A DNA stretch of 64,000 bases from Gnetum montanum (Eukaryota > Streptophyta > Gnetopsida > Gnetales > Gnetaceae). Below the pieces are notes generated by a model. The model was not told where the DNA came from, made no database searches, and saw nothing but the letters and a program-made list of their open reading frames with translations. Numbering within the stretch: position 1 is the stretch's first letter; every line of letters starts with the position of its first letter. The DNA is taken from contig MNCI01020122.1 in assembly GCA_015680685.1 (NCBI GenBank), forward strand, positions 80,184 through 144,183, read 5' to 3'. The translations under genes were made by a program, and so were the position numbers. Below are positions 20,463 to 32,554 of the stretch, piece after piece.

Positions 20463-21195
20463 CTCCAGTTGACGAAGGAATCAGAGGAGGGGCATCTTCG
20501 ACTTTTGGCAGCTATCACCTTTGAGCAGAGACAGAAAACATTTTGAGCATTGGCAGCAGGAGCGATTAGTCCTTTGGCAAAGATACAATTCTCTCCATTG
20601 GCTATCATTGGTAGTTTTGAGCAGAGACTACTGAAGGCAAAAGGAGTAGATCAGAGATCGAGAGATCATCTGGTGCGGTTGGCAAGATCTATTGATCAGA
20701 ATTAGTTGATCGATAGACATTCAGACTTAACCTTCCTTGCATCCCATCTTTGGCTTACGAGGTAGCTCGAGCTCCATTCTGTACTCCTTGTTGAATAGTT
20801 TTCTTGTTATTTTGTGTATACTTCGCACAAGATAAGTGGAGTTTTTCCATTAGAACTTTGTATACAATATACTCAGTTTTCGGGTCAAAGTACAGATCTT
20901 CGAATTGTGCATTTTCTTAAATCTGATCCTTCTTGTCGTGTTGACGTTGTCGTTATTCCAATTTATCTACATCATTTTCTACTCCTTTTACGATTTTTGA
21001 ATGAAATTATTTCGCCGAATATCTATAATATTCATCAATTTACTGATTGAGTAAGTCCCTATCTGATCAACAAGACCGTTCAGGGCACCGCGGATTCATT
21101 TTCTCCAGCATGGCCCTCGCATGGATCCGTGGTTAAGACTGTGTACACGGGTTTCGTTCGGTATTTTCCAGCGACCGACGTTTTCTGTCGTTACA

Positions 21196-21200
21196 GACCT
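21196..21200. repeat. Right target-site duplication of element A (GACCT)
   Basis: Exact repeat of 3552-3556, directly after the 3' LTR. Confidence 0.9.
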
Positions 21201-22479
21201 TGGGTGATAAGGGAGAGAAAAAGGCTACATGATGGTTCGTAGGAATGTTTTAATTGGAGGGATAGTAACAAGGGAAAGAATATCATTGAAAATGCACTGA
21301 GGGTAATAGATGGTGTGTGGAAGATGTGTTATGGGTGCCAACTCCAAAAAAAATTATGCAAGTGGGTCCTCCCCAAAGCAAGTTCCAACCTATAATGCCC
21401 TTGCATAACCACACTTAAACCAAGTGTCTATGGGCACTAGAAGTGTTAAATGTAATCCACAATAGTTCTAAAAAGCACACACATGTAAGTATCATTGGAA
21501 TGAGGTATGAATTCTATGCTATACAAGACATGAGCTACAATTACATGAACAGTGAGATGAGACAAACTATAGAAGGGACTATAGAGGTTGGGACATGAGG
21601 TAATTGACCCAAGGCACCATGAATCTTTCTTGTAAAGGATGATTAATGTGTCATTAACCCATCGTTCCAAGATCAGGACCAAGTCGATTCCTCTGATCAG
21701 TGACACTGCATTTTTTCATCCCATGATGGATGACTATGAAAGTACCAGAACAACAAGGCGTACAATCACTTGGCATTTTGTTCAAGGGAGGAGTGATTTT
21801 TACTTTGTGGTACTTTCTTTATTTTTTTCAATTGTTGAATCCAGAGAAGCCTCCAACCTTTAGGCATGGGTGCATGTCTTTCTAGTGGGATCCCCCAGAA
21901 CAGCATTTGATTACTCTTACTCCCATTTTGTGTTAGATCTACAAGGATCTTAGTACAACCACGTTGCGTGATAGCTCTCATAGATGTCACCAAAGAGAAC
22001 ATGCAAATCCCCTTGATGTCACACCCTAATCATTCCCTCTTGGTCCATGCTTCTTCATTCTGGGTATAATGAACAAAAAATTAGTTTTAAATTTTAAGAA
22101 TGTCAAGAATATCATTGTACCCCCGAATAGAACCTCTTATTTGTAGAATGGATGAGTGGGTGTAATGGGCTCATTGTCCAAATAATTGATCACTCAAGAC
22201 TCAATAACATAGAATACACCTCAACCAATGAGCCATAAGAGTGTTTTATTTGTAGATGAGATTACTTATAAAAAGATAAAAAAACAAAAAGACAAAAAAG
22301 ATAAAACAAGAAATTGAAAAATGAAAAAATGGAAAACAAAAAATTGTAAAATTAAAGAAAATGAAATATATTTATTAATCTTGCTTGTTATTAGAATGGG
22401 GGATATCCCCCATAACTAAATGGTTGAGCATGGCAAGGATTAATAAATGAAAGATGAGGATTCTTGCATGTTGGAAATA
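21201..22479 (-). other. Post-integrase non-coding block of element D
   Basis: Contains the AGTTATGGGGGA motif (22406-22420), a T-rich stretch, an ACTAGAAAGACATGCACCC block (about 21880-21895 read on the minus strand) and a GCTTTGGGGAGGACCCACTTG block (about 21365-21385). These blocks recur in order in B, E and F. No gene is seen. Confidence 0.6.
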
Positions 22480-24459
22480 TCAAAACTTGGTCATACTTAC
22501 CCCATTTGGGTTCACACACCTAATTATAGTAAGCATAGTAGGGAAATTTATAAGATGTGGTTCTTGGGTAAAGAGTTGACCCACTATGATACTTAAGACC
22601 GTAAGATGGTATGCAAGGATTGGGATGTCGCACTCCATGGATGTATTCATTGGGCCATACAGTTGTTGGAGTGTTAATTGGTGGCCCTGATGAAGTAACG
22701 TGAGGCATCGGGTTCGAGGAGAAGGATGCACCATAGTGTTGGACTTGTGCTGAGTTGGAGAATGTAGTGGCCTCGGAACTGTGTTGTCCCTTCCTATGGT
22801 CATGTCTAAAGAAGGGACGCCTTTGATGTTGAGGAGGTCTCTCACTACTGTTGGAAATACTAGCACAAGTGACATTCGTGCGTTGTTGTTGTGGTGTAGA
22901 CACTTCAGGAATAGTTGGTGGTGATGTAGAAGGAGAAATGATGAAAACGTTGAAATTTAGGAGAAGTATAAGGTGCACAAGGCGGTCGTTGTGTTGAGGA
23001 CATGGACTGAGAGTATTGAGGAGAATAATAATGCGATGAGATAGAGTATATTGGCCTAGTAGGGGAAATAGGATGTTGAACTAGATAAGCATTTGAATTC
23101 AGGTGATACGAAGGATGTATCTAGTTTAGGGATGGCTTCCCCCATGACTAGGATTGTTGCCATTGTGATCGAACATAGTATCTATGTACGAAGTCTAGGT
23201 GTAACATGCTTTTCCAATGATCATATATATGTAACAAGATTGGGCATTGGCCCTTGGGGTGATTGTACAGGCAAATGTTGCATTCATACATATGATTGGT
23301 AGTTGATCTCTTATTTTTTTCATCCCTTCTTTCCGATTGTGCAATGGTAATTTGCCCTGCTTCTTGGGTTTTCAAAGCTCTATCTCCAATAATATTGATA
23401 TATTCTCCACACTTTTTATGCGTCCATTCCAGCATCTTATTGATCTTTGCCTTGATTTCCTATAATGATTGTTGCACTTGCAAAGACGGTTCTTCCTCCT
23501 TGAGATAGGTTGATTTCTCCATTTTGTAATTATGGACCTATGTTAAGTTGAGATTTTGGTCCCATTGATGTTTTTCAACACTCTCCCATCTAGCCATTTC
23601 TCCTTCTTCTTGTGCTACTCACTTAATAAGATCTTGGAACTGAAGGGTTCATAGTTCGTATAGTTGACCTTGGGCATACATCCCTAGGGTCTCTCTTGTT
23701 TCATCACGAAGCCCATCAATGATATGGTACATTAGCTTTTCCTCAGAGAACTCATGGCCTGGGCAGCTATTTAATAGTGCATAATATCTTTCGAAGGCCA
23801 TGTCCAAGGGTTCATGTTGTGCTTGTTTCCACTCTTGGATATGTTTCCTCAAGGCCGACACTCTTGTGTAGGTTTGATATCTTTCGTTAAAGAGTTCTAC
23901 CATTGTTGGCCAACGTTGTATTGAATTTGGTTTTAATGATCTATACCATAATTTTGCTTGGCCAACGAGTATCATAGGAAAGAGCTTGAGTTTTTTCCAA
24001 CCGTTATCAATGTTGTTCCATGCACAAGCATAGTATAAGGCTTGTAAATGTTGTTGTGGATCTAAGTCATAGCCTCCTAAGAAATTGGGAAAGTTGTTTA
24101 AATCAATCCTGGGTAGGCGACTCTCCTTACGATGCCTAAGCGAGATTCGAATAGCCTCTTGTAATTATGTTAGGCTTGTAGTGGCTAGTAGGGGTCCATT
24201 GTCATCGAGTAAGTGATGCTTTCATGCGTTGGGATGATGTTGCCTTCGTTTATGCTTATAAGAAACCCCCACATCAGATTGTGTACTCCAATCTTCATTT
24301 TCATATAATTCGTTGGTTTTCTAATGAATTGCCTCACTAGATATGGCATTATCGTAGTCTTGTATGAGAGGCATGGTTGTGAAATTGTGTGTGAATTTGT
24401 ATGTGACTTTTCGTAATTAGTTCTTCCTAAAAGATGTATCATTAATTCCTATACAATGA
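22480..24459 (-). pseudogene. gag: Gag of element D
   Basis: The first ATG of the reading is near 24442. The capsid-like core lies at 23975-23649 (VGQAKLWYRSL, then FNERYQTYTRVSALR, then EEKLMYHIIDGLRDETRETL) and matches gag of element B at 34900-35200. The downstream part (22978-22480) is rich in Pro, Ser, Gln and Tyr, as in B. Scattered stops and frame changes break it. It ends about 60 bases before the polypurine-like motif, with no protease following. Confidence 0.75.
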
Positions 24460-24490
24460 CCTTGTATGATATACCTAGATAACTAGCACT

Positions 24491-24510
24491 GTTCTCGACA
24501 ATGGCGCCAA
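24491..24510 (-). other. Primer-binding site of element D
   Basis: Minus strand reads TTGGCGCCATTGTCGAGAAC directly after the LTR end. Athila-type elements usually have a TGGCGCCGTTGCC-like site; here the second half differs. Confidence 0.6.
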
Positions 24511-24759
24511 TGATGAGTGGTGAGGAACCCCTACACTCAACCATATGAATACGAGCGTTTCATGCATGATCTGGTCGAACTCCGTAGATGGAATAGTTGT
24601 GGTATCTAGACAGTTACTTGTAGATCACAATTCGTTGTCTTCCCACCTGGACTAGTATTAGCTTTGTCACATATGGTTTAGTCCAGAGTGAGGTGTATGA
24701 TGTGTTCCTACACTAATGCTTCTCCTGGAGATGATGGGAAATAATATCAACTAAACTAG

Positions 24760-24797
<38 letters not shown>

Positions 24798-25366
24798 ATC
24801 TAAACTAGCCTAAGTGTGATGAGCATCTATTCCTTAATTATCCAGACACATCTTGGACCTCGTGCATGACTACCACTAGGATTACCAAGCGCATGGCCTA
24901 GGTATGCTACCAGGTTACCAAGTAGTCATACTTAAATGCTCATGATTAAGTCGTACTCATTCCGCATTACTAGGAGATAAGGGTAGAGAGATATTAACCA
25001 AGAATCAATAAATAACAATAACAATTAAATAATTAAGCTAAATGGATTTTTCAATGATGAAGTAATCTCGATCTTTATTGCTGGTCATGTGTGTGTCCAA
25101 GTACATCACACTTGAATAAGGATGTCGTACAATTACAATCATCACATTACAAGCATGCACTGGGAGAAAAGGGTTGAGAGGAAAACTACTAAGAACTAAA
25201 AACTAAAAACTTCAAACTTCCAAAAAGACTCAAAAAATTTCCTACCTCTTATTTATAGATGAGGAGACAGGCTGTGATATCGCATATACGATATCACGTC
25301 TAGGCTGTGATATCGAGTACGTGATATCATGGATGTGATATCACGGCCAACAATTCATAATTATCA
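24511..25366 (-). repeat. 5' LTR of element D
   Basis: The minus-strand end (CTCATCA at 24511-24517) matches the LTR ends of B, E and C. The proposed start, TGATAATTATG at 25366, gives 856 bp. GATATC clusters lie at 25273-25345 near the U3 start, with a TATA box (TATAAATA) at about 25252-25259. A GA microsatellite lies inside. Confidence 0.65.
24760..24797. repeat. (AG)n microsatellite
   Basis: About 19 AG dinucleotides with one interruption (GATAGAG) inside the LTR of element D. Confidence 0.95.
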
Positions 25367-25371
25367 CCATT

Positions 25372-27250
25372 AAATATGTTCAATCATTCCTTGGACACAC
25401 TAGATACTATTGGAAATTCATAAAGAATTTCTTTAAGATAGCAAAACCATTGGTAGAGCTTACAAAGAAAGATGCACCTGTTATCTGGACTAGGGAATGT
25501 GAACAAGTATTTCAATATTTAAAGGGAAAACTCGCAAAAATACCAATTCTATTAGCACCAAAATGGTCTAAACCATTTTAGATCATGACAAATGTACCTA
25601 ACTACATTATGGGAGTTGTGCTCACACAATCAAATGATAAGAAATGCCCATACTACATTCGCTATGTGAGTTGAAGCATTGTGGAAGCACAATTAGATTA
25701 CATCACCATGAAAAAATAACTAATGGTCATGGTGTATGCTCTTGAAAAGTTTAGGCACTATGTGCTTGGCTACAAAGTATTTGTGCACATGGCCCATAGT
25801 GCAATCTACTTCCTTATGAACAAGCCAATAGTGAGTCCTCTTATCATATAGTGGCTTGTGATCTTGAAAGAATTTGATTTCACAATGGTAGATCAAAAAG
25901 GGACTGAAAATGTGATCACTCACCACCTCTCTCATTTAAGATGGGATAATAAAGAGGAGGAGAGCTTGCTCTCTAATTAGTTGTTAGATGAACTTCTCTT
26001 TATAGGAGCAATAAGTGACCAAATGCCCATAGAAACAACATGGTACAATGGCATCCTCATCTATCTTCTCACTTAGAAGATGTCACAAGATCTCAACTTT
26101 AGAAAGAAGCAGTAATATCTTCATTGGGCCAAATACCTCATAGAAATCAACAGACACCTCTACAAGGTCTTATAGAGGCCACTATGCAACGAGACACATG
26201 GCCATAAAAATCCTTATGGTGGGATACTATTGGCCTATAATCCTCAAGGATGTCCACCAGTTTGTCCAATCTTGTGAATGTTGTCAATGAGATGGTGGGA
26301 TGACCACTTGAATGGAAGGTCCTCAATAATGAATTTAACCACTAGAGCCTTTTGACATATGGGTCATTAACTTCATGGGCCCCATCACACCCATGTCTAA
26401 TGGAAAGGTGTATATCATCGTAGTAGTTAGCTACTACAAAAAATGGGTAGAAGTAGTAGCCATTACTAATTGTACATCATCCATTACTACTAGATTTATA
26501 CAACAAAACATTGTAAACACATTTGGGGTATCATGTGCACTAATTTTTGATAATGAAACTCATTTCATAGGTGCCACTTTTAGAAAGTTGATGCAATGCT
26601 TGGGGGTTGAACATAAATTAATAATACCCTATCATCCCTAAGCCAACGGTCAAGTAGAGGTAACTAACTAGGAGATCATAAAGATCTTAACAAGAACCAT
26701 AAGCAAATATAGGAGAGATTGAAGCACCAAACTCAGCAATGCCCTTTGGGCCTATCACTCAACATGGAAACTTCTTATTAGCTACTCTCCCTATGAGTTA
26801 GTGTATAGAAAACTTCCAATGCTCTTGATCTAGTCCAAGCTCTGTACACTCTCAATAACCTATGATTTGGATCTTGACCTAAGTCTAGCATAGAAAGAAA
26901 GATTGATCAACTTGAATGTGCTAGATTAAAATCAATTAGTGGATCTATCTTTGAATGAGGTGCACAAGGCATTCAACAAGCAACGTCATGACCTCAAAAT
27001 ATGAAAAGTAACATTTCAATCAGGTGATAAAGTTCTCTATTGGAACCCCGCAAATGTACCTCAGAAGAAAAAATTCCAAACATTGTGGAAGGGACATTAT
27101 ATAATTGATCAAACCTTTCCCTTTGGGGTCATGTTAATTTACAAGCCTAAAAGCCTAGATAAAAGGTAGTTGGTCAACATCCAACAAATAAAACCTTTCC
27201 TAGAACCAAGACAAGCCAGTGCAACTACCACTTCGATGGATGGACAACCA
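25372..27250 (+). pseudogene. pol: RT end, RNase H and integrase of element E
   Basis: After SFLGHTRYYWKFIKNF (about 25395-25440), RNase H follows to about 25980 in the +1 frame with stops. Integrase follows: a degraded zinc finger near 26200-26290, a KKWVEVVAITNCTSS block, FDNETHF (Asp kept, Gly to Glu after it), and PYHP then TAG then ANGQVEVTN, which keeps the catalytic Glu. C-terminal blocks VLYWNPANVP and KRLVNIQQIKPF lead to about 27210. Most stops are TAG or TAA. The FIKxFxKIAKPL order and the lack of a second RNase H suit the Athila lineage. Confidence 0.85.
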
Positions 27251-29222
27251 CGGTCCATTTTTTGGATCTTCTCCTTCTGACTTAGTCATGGGGGAGATGG
27301 CCATATGTGCTAATGTTCCATATTGCTTCTTAGTTTTTCTACTTTTTGTTTTTTGTTTTTCACATTTGTAATTTTACAAGTTATTTATTTTACAAATTTT
27401 TGATTTTCAGATTTTTCCCAATTTTGCACCATCATTAGTACCTTTGAACTTTTCTTGATTATTTCACACTTTCTTATATATTTTACTTTATTTTTTTTGT
27501 TTTGTTTAAGTGTGAATTTTTGTTATTTTTGCTAATAAGAGTGCTTTATTACTACAAGACATAATTCCACTATTGTTGTTTATGAATGGTGGTTTGTACT
27601 TAATGTTGTGATTGTTGATATTTAGTTTCTATTTTTGAATTCTAATGTCTAATGACTATGAAATGGTTTATTTTTCATGGAATAGGCAGTGAGTCCATGT
27701 CATCCACACATCCAATAAACTCTATGATTATTCTTGTTCTACGAGTTTGAGGTTCCTTCCATTAACAAAACTTTTAATCAATTGGTGACCTTGGTAGTTC
27801 CGGAATTGGGAAAGATTCAAAGGTTTGTAGAGGCTGTGACTTCAAGGGAACTCAATACTCCTTGTACTCTTCTACTTACTTGAGTGCTTAGGTGTTTTTT
27901 TTATGAACTTCATACCATTCCATCCCAACCACTATTAGGAAGATAAATAAATTCTTTGCATTGTGTGGTTCCCATCCAAAAAGAAAAAAAAAAGAAGGAA
28001 AAAGAAAAAAAAAGATGGGAATTCAATGCACACCCCTTAGACACAATAAATGAATAATTCTTTGCAAGGTGTGGTTCCCATTTCATAAAAAAAAACATGA
28101 TGGAAATTTAAAGCACACCCCATTAGACAAATAAATAAGGTACAAGCATTGGTTATGGGACTAGAAAAACATGCAACCGTGCATGAAGGTTCCCTAACTA
28201 AGGTCATCTTTCTCACTCACTTTCTACTTCTTTTTTCTTCTCTTTTTGAAATGGTTCTTGTTTTATGGGAGGGATCTTATTTCTTGAGTGGATTGATCAA
28301 TCTTGGAGTGGGGATGTGAAGTCACTAAAAGAGGCTAGTTTTGGTTTGGACTAAGCATGAACCTTCTTAGGTCATTTTAAACACATATTCCAAAAGGAAC
28401 TTTTTACAACTTCAATTTAGGATTCCATCTCACCTTCTCAGTCATCCATCTATGATGCAATTACTCAACTCACTATCAGTTTCTATGTTACACTTGATGT
28501 CTTAGTTTGACATGTTGGAATTCTTGGATAGATTCTTTTTGGTTGGTCCTTAACTTTTCATGATCATTAATCAACTATGGGGCCCATAGACTTCTTAGTT
28601 GGGGTTATGCAAGGGCAACAAGCATATATGCCTACTATGGTGAGGATCCACTTACATATCTCTTGGTTTGGTTAGTTAAGTTCCTTACCTTAGGCATTGT
28701 TACAATCCTATCTTTCACATATTCCATTGTGCATGCCACTCTATGCTCCTTGCACTCTCATGTTCCAACCCTAGTCCACATTGACAAAGCTACATGGACC
28801 ATGAATGGTCCCAAGAGTAAATAAGAGAAAATGAAGGTGTTATTGGATGCTTTTCACCTTTCACTTGAGGTAACAACAGTAGCAGGATAGCCACAGCCAC
28901 CTTTGCCATCACACATGCTAAAGCTAGTGAAGATCCCTCAGAACCTCAGAAGCCACCATTGCTTGGGATTATCTGAACTTCTCCATCAACTTCATGCCAT
29001 CAAAGAATGTGCTATCTAGTTTTGAAGAATCATGTCATGGTGTTTAATTTTGTGTCATGAACACCATAATTTTTGTAATGTGTTGATCCATACACTGGGC
29101 ACTTAGTTATTATGTCCATTTTGTCTTGTTTTATCTTGTTATGTCAAAGTCAGTTAATAATTCCATACCTTCCCAATTTTGTAGATAACTCAAGGATAAG
29201 TTTTCATTTAGTTGTGGGGGTA
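27251..29222 (+). other. Post-integrase non-coding region of element E
   Basis: Starts with TTAGTCATGGGGGAGATGG (27282-27300), then T-rich sequence. A unit of about 100 bp carrying GTGTGGTTCCCAT and GCACACCCC occurs twice in tandem (about 27945-28040 and 28045-28140). Element B has one such unit at 37680-37770. The end holds the 3' polypurine tract (GTTGTGGGGGTA, 29211-29222). No gene of more than about 60 codons is convincing. Confidence 0.65.
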
Positions 29223-30154
29223 TGATGAGTTTCGGTTTATCACATTGACTGGGCCCTACCAATGAGGCCTCGTCGATGCAGCCTATTGGATTGACATGGC
29301 CCCATCATCGAGCGCTTGTCAATGTAGTCAATTGCATCAATGCATACCCCGCTGATGTAGGGGTCTATCTCGATCTATAAAGATGAGTCACCAACCACAT
29401 TTATGACATCAATTTCTCATAGTAGTAGCAGAGATCTTGTAGTTTGTCTATTCGAAAGTTAGAATATTTTTCTCGAGTGCCCACAATAAGAGTTATTGAG
29501 TGCATGGATATTTATTCAAGCATTGTTGTACTTGAGCATATCAGTGTGTGTGGAAAAAAAGACAAGCTTTCTAATAAACCTTGCAACATTCTAGATAGAT
29601 TAAATATTTCATTTATGCATTGATGTTTTCAATTACTTATTCAATGTTTTCTAGTAATTAAGCTAATTGAGCAAGATAAGCTAGTAGATTAAATACATAA
29701 GAATGACCACTTTGAGTGTAACATGTATTCGCTTAGTAATCTTAGCAGTGTTATTACTTGGTATGTCTAGTAGCGTAGCACTTGGTAACCTAGTAGTGGA
29801 TATGTGGGTTTAGGATGTGTATAGAAAGTGGTACTAGACACTTATGTTAGGATTAGCTAGAGGTCAGTAGGTTAGTTATATTGAATTAGCCATTAAATTA
29901 CCTTGTCTTTATCTCTATTCAAGCACCAAGACTATAAAACATAACATTATAAAACTTGTATGCCTCAATTACACTTAACCATACCATGTTATTTACAAGT
30001 GTAATTCAGAAGACAACGAATGACCTTAGGGCAAGGTTCATTGCCTAGAATACTAGTGCATTAGAAACTATAAAGTCCATGGAATTTGATCAGATTGAAT
30101 GTGAACACTTGTCATTCATATGGTTGGGTGTAGGAGGTATCTTGCTGCTCATCA
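29223..30154 (+). repeat. 3' LTR of element E
   Basis: 932 bp, from TGATGAGTTTCGG, right after the polypurine tract, to GCTCATCA. Its U3 opens with CATCGATG/CAATGCA-type iterations instead of GATATC. Within it, an AATCTTAGCAGTG region, and near the end GGTTGGGTGTAGG, parallel the LTRs of B and D. Confidence 0.8.
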
Positions 30155-30557
30155 AAAATCTAGAAATATATGCAAACTTTTATTTCAACAAGTCAAGGCT
30201 TTCTTGAGCTTTACTAATCCATTGAAATTGTTATTTTTTTCAACAAAGTAAACATAGATCATGAAATACCATTAAAATTTTTGATGAGCTATCTATAAAA
30301 ACTTGTGAAACCAAGGAATGATCTTACCTTTCCAACATTCTTAGGAGTTACCTTTCCAACATTAATCATTAGATATGCCTACTTCAACGTAAGACACACC
30401 ATACTTAAGTGATCCAAGTGCTATTTCACATTAGAGTTGTATATCAAAATATCATTAAGAAAGATAATACAACACTTACCAATTAAGTATTTCAATACAT
30501 CATGAATTAACCTCATGAATGTAGTAGCTACAATTTAAGCCAAAATGGCATCACCAG

Positions 30558-30896
30558 TCACTTAAAAAATCCATATGATATCTTGAAAGCTATTTTCCAG
30601 TTGTCACCAGGCCTAATTTTGATTTGATGATAGCCACTCTTCAAATCAATTTTACCAAAGGTTTTAGCATTGGTAAGGATATTGAGGATGTCATTCATCC
30701 TTAGAATATAAAACCTATATCTTATTATGATCCTATTCACTACAATGAAATCAATGCACATCCTCCATCCATCACTATTCTTCTTTGGCATTAGCATCAT
30801 TGAAATTGCATAAGGTGAAATGGATTCGCTCAAAAAGCTATTTTCATGTACCTCCTCTAATTGCCCTTGCAATTTAGCTTGATAATTTGGTGCCAT
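30558..30896 (-). pseudogene. pol: RT fragment, Ty3/gypsy
   Basis: 112 codons open on the minus strand, reading MAPNYQAKLQGQLEEV, then the SPYAISMMLMPKKNSDGWRM core (RT motif 1 with KK.DG.WRMC.D), and FGKIDLKSGYHQIKI (motif 2). The order matches RT N-terminal palm and fingers. Here the motif reads IDFIVVNRIIIRYRF, where chromovirus-like RT usually has VDYRALNKITIKNRYPLP. The YxDD part is lost in frame-broken sequence downstream. Confidence 0.85.
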
Positions 30897-31756
30897 TTAG
30901 TAGTATCTCTTTTTTGGAATGGTAGCACTAGGGATAAAATTAATTTGATGCCATACATTCCTCATCGATAGTAATTTATCCAATTTTCCCTTAAACATAT
31001 TGAAACATTTCTTCTTCAAGCCTGACATACCTTTAGGAAGTTTAACTTATACATCATCATGATTCATAGCAATTGTTGTCATAACAATAAAAACAAAACT
31101 TGTTTTATCATATTTCTTAATATATGCCCTCTCTCCTTAGAAGGATTAAGAAAGCATTAAGTGAGCTTTGCTACCTCACTTATTTAGCCATCATAGGATT
31201 CAACTCATGTATTTAGCCATCATAGGATTCAACTCATGGACTCCATTAGATCTAGCTACACTTCGTATATTTTTTTACTCCATCAAACTAAGCATCATTG
31301 TCAAACTTTTATGTTCTACCAAGAGTTACATTAGCATAATCTATTAAAAGTACAGCACATTTCACAACATCATGAAACTCTTCAATTTTAGATTTCAAAG
31401 TAAATTGTTCCCTTACTTGTTGGAACAAATCTCTTGACAATCAATGCATCTTATAGAATTAGTTAGCAAACCAAATCTAGCAACTTCTCCAGAAGAAATA
31501 AAATTTTCTTAGGCTATCCCATCAACCAAAATATTAATTCATTCCTCAGTAGTAAAACATCTAGCCCTAATCTGAAATAATAATTTTCTCATAGGGTGTT
31601 CCCCTTTATTCACATTCCCCATAAATGTATTAGAATTTATTTACAAACATCCTTATTTTTTGGGGTATTAGGATTACCCCTTTAAAGATCTTGGCTTGAT
31701 GTCTCTTCTACCTCCATAGTTTATGCATCTTTACCCATGGTTAGCTTGTGAAGTGA

Positions 31757-31798
31757 ACATTTCCATTACTTGTATCCCTATTCTCCATACTTTAAGCA
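31757..31798 (-). pseudogene. Gag zinc-knuckle remnant
   Basis: Minus strand encodes C-L-K-Y-G-E-stop-G-Y-K-stop-K-C, a decayed CX2CX4HX4C knuckle (second Cys and His to Tyr, both single G-to-A changes). It lies about 0.9 kb upstream of the RT fragment, the spacing expected if protease lay between. Confidence 0.55.
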
Positions 31799-32554
31799 CT
31801 AGATTTTTGATGAGTTGCTACCCTTATCCTTGCCATGGTTCTTCTTGGCTTTACCCTTCTCATTGCCTCTTTTTGTATTCTAGTTATATGTAGTGATGGA
31901 AAAATTTGAGTTGGAAATTGAATTGTTTTGTACAAAATAATTTTACCTCAAGATTTACGTAACTCAAAAAGGATTTAATGTACCTTAGGTGGTTTGGTTG
32001 GTCACCTAAGAACTTAAGAGTTTATTATTTAGTGAAACAAGGGAAAATGAACGAGAAAAAAAAATGAACAATTGATTTAATGATGGATCTATGAAAACAA
32101 AGAGAGAGACTAAAAAATGATATGGCCAAAAATAAATTACAAACTTCAAAATATATAGATTGATTAGCTTTTATAGATGAAGAGTACAAGATAGTTTAGA
32201 GATCCCTCTGACACTATCATCTAAGATCTAATGTAGTTAAGTAGGGTGTGTTCTGTAGCTAACCTACATGCATCTATCTTGATTGATCTGCTCTTGGAAA
32301 AAATGCTACAATAGGTTCTCTCTATGTTAAGCAGGTCTTGAATGTGCCCAAAAGTTTCCTTTTTGCACCAAAAAAAAAATCTTTGAAAATGATATTAATT
32401 CTCACTTAAATAGATCATAATTTTCTGTTTCTCCATTGATTTAGCTTTGAAAAGATTCTTGGGTGGTTACACAACATTTTAAACCATTTTTATTACCTAG
32501 AAATACAACATTTTTATTACCATTATTTTTAACTATAGTGAATTTATTCACAGC

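Larger units (their letters stand above)
3557..21195 (+). mobile_element. Element A: complete Tat-like Ty3/gypsy retrotransposon (17.6 kb)
   Basis: The 5' LTR (3557-5147) and 3' LTR (19606-21195) are flanked by the same five bases, GACCT (3552-3556 and 21196-21200). This proves one insertion event, and the host sequence reads through once the element is removed. Internal order is gag, protease, antisense gene, RT, RNase H, archaeal-type second RNase H and integrase. The double RNase H is the hallmark of the Tat lineage (Ogre, Retand, Grande). At 17,639 bp it is long even for that group. The element cannot move by itself: gag, pro and pol carry stops, gag has two frame changes, and the integrase has lost its catalytic Glu. 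The first LTR base pair has decayed from TG to TA in the 5' copy. Confidence 0.95.
19606..21195 (+). repeat. 3' LTR of element A
   Basis: 1,590 bp, beginning TGAAACACTG and ending TTACA, followed by the target duplication GACCT (21196-21200). It carries the TATA box at 20455 and the U3 hairpin at 20255-20284. Confidence 0.93.
21201..25366 (-). mobile_element. Element D: gag-only Athila-like element, minus strand
   Basis: In minus orientation the order is 5' LTR (25366-24511), primer site (24510-24491), gag (about 24460-22480), then directly the polypurine-like motif (22420-22406) and the post-integrase non-coding block down to 21201. No protease, RT, RNase H or integrase sequence lies between gag and that block, so pol is missing. 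The left part was split by element A, and its 3' LTR was not found with certainty in 2787-3556. It would have needed proteins from relatives such as C or E. Resembles TR-GAG type elements. Confidence 0.65.
25367..30154 (+). mobile_element. Element E: 5'-truncated Athila-like element
   Basis: The plus-strand fragment begins inside the end of RT, runs through RNase H and integrase, the polypurine-like motif (27281-27300), a 1.9-kb non-coding region, and a 3' LTR (29223-30154). It has no gag, protease or RT core in this window. Its left end coincides with the outer end of the element D LTR, so D either inserted in it or the junction is a deletion. Confidence 0.75.
30155..32554 (-). mobile_element. 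Minus-strand gypsy debris with RT and gag knuckle
   Basis: A different gypsy element from its neighbours. On the minus strand a gag-type zinc knuckle lies at 31798-31757 and RT at 30896-30558, with RT remnants down to about 30200. Sequence between 31900 and 32554 holds no recognisable gene. Neither LTR is identified; elements E and C abut it on both sides. Confidence 0.6.
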
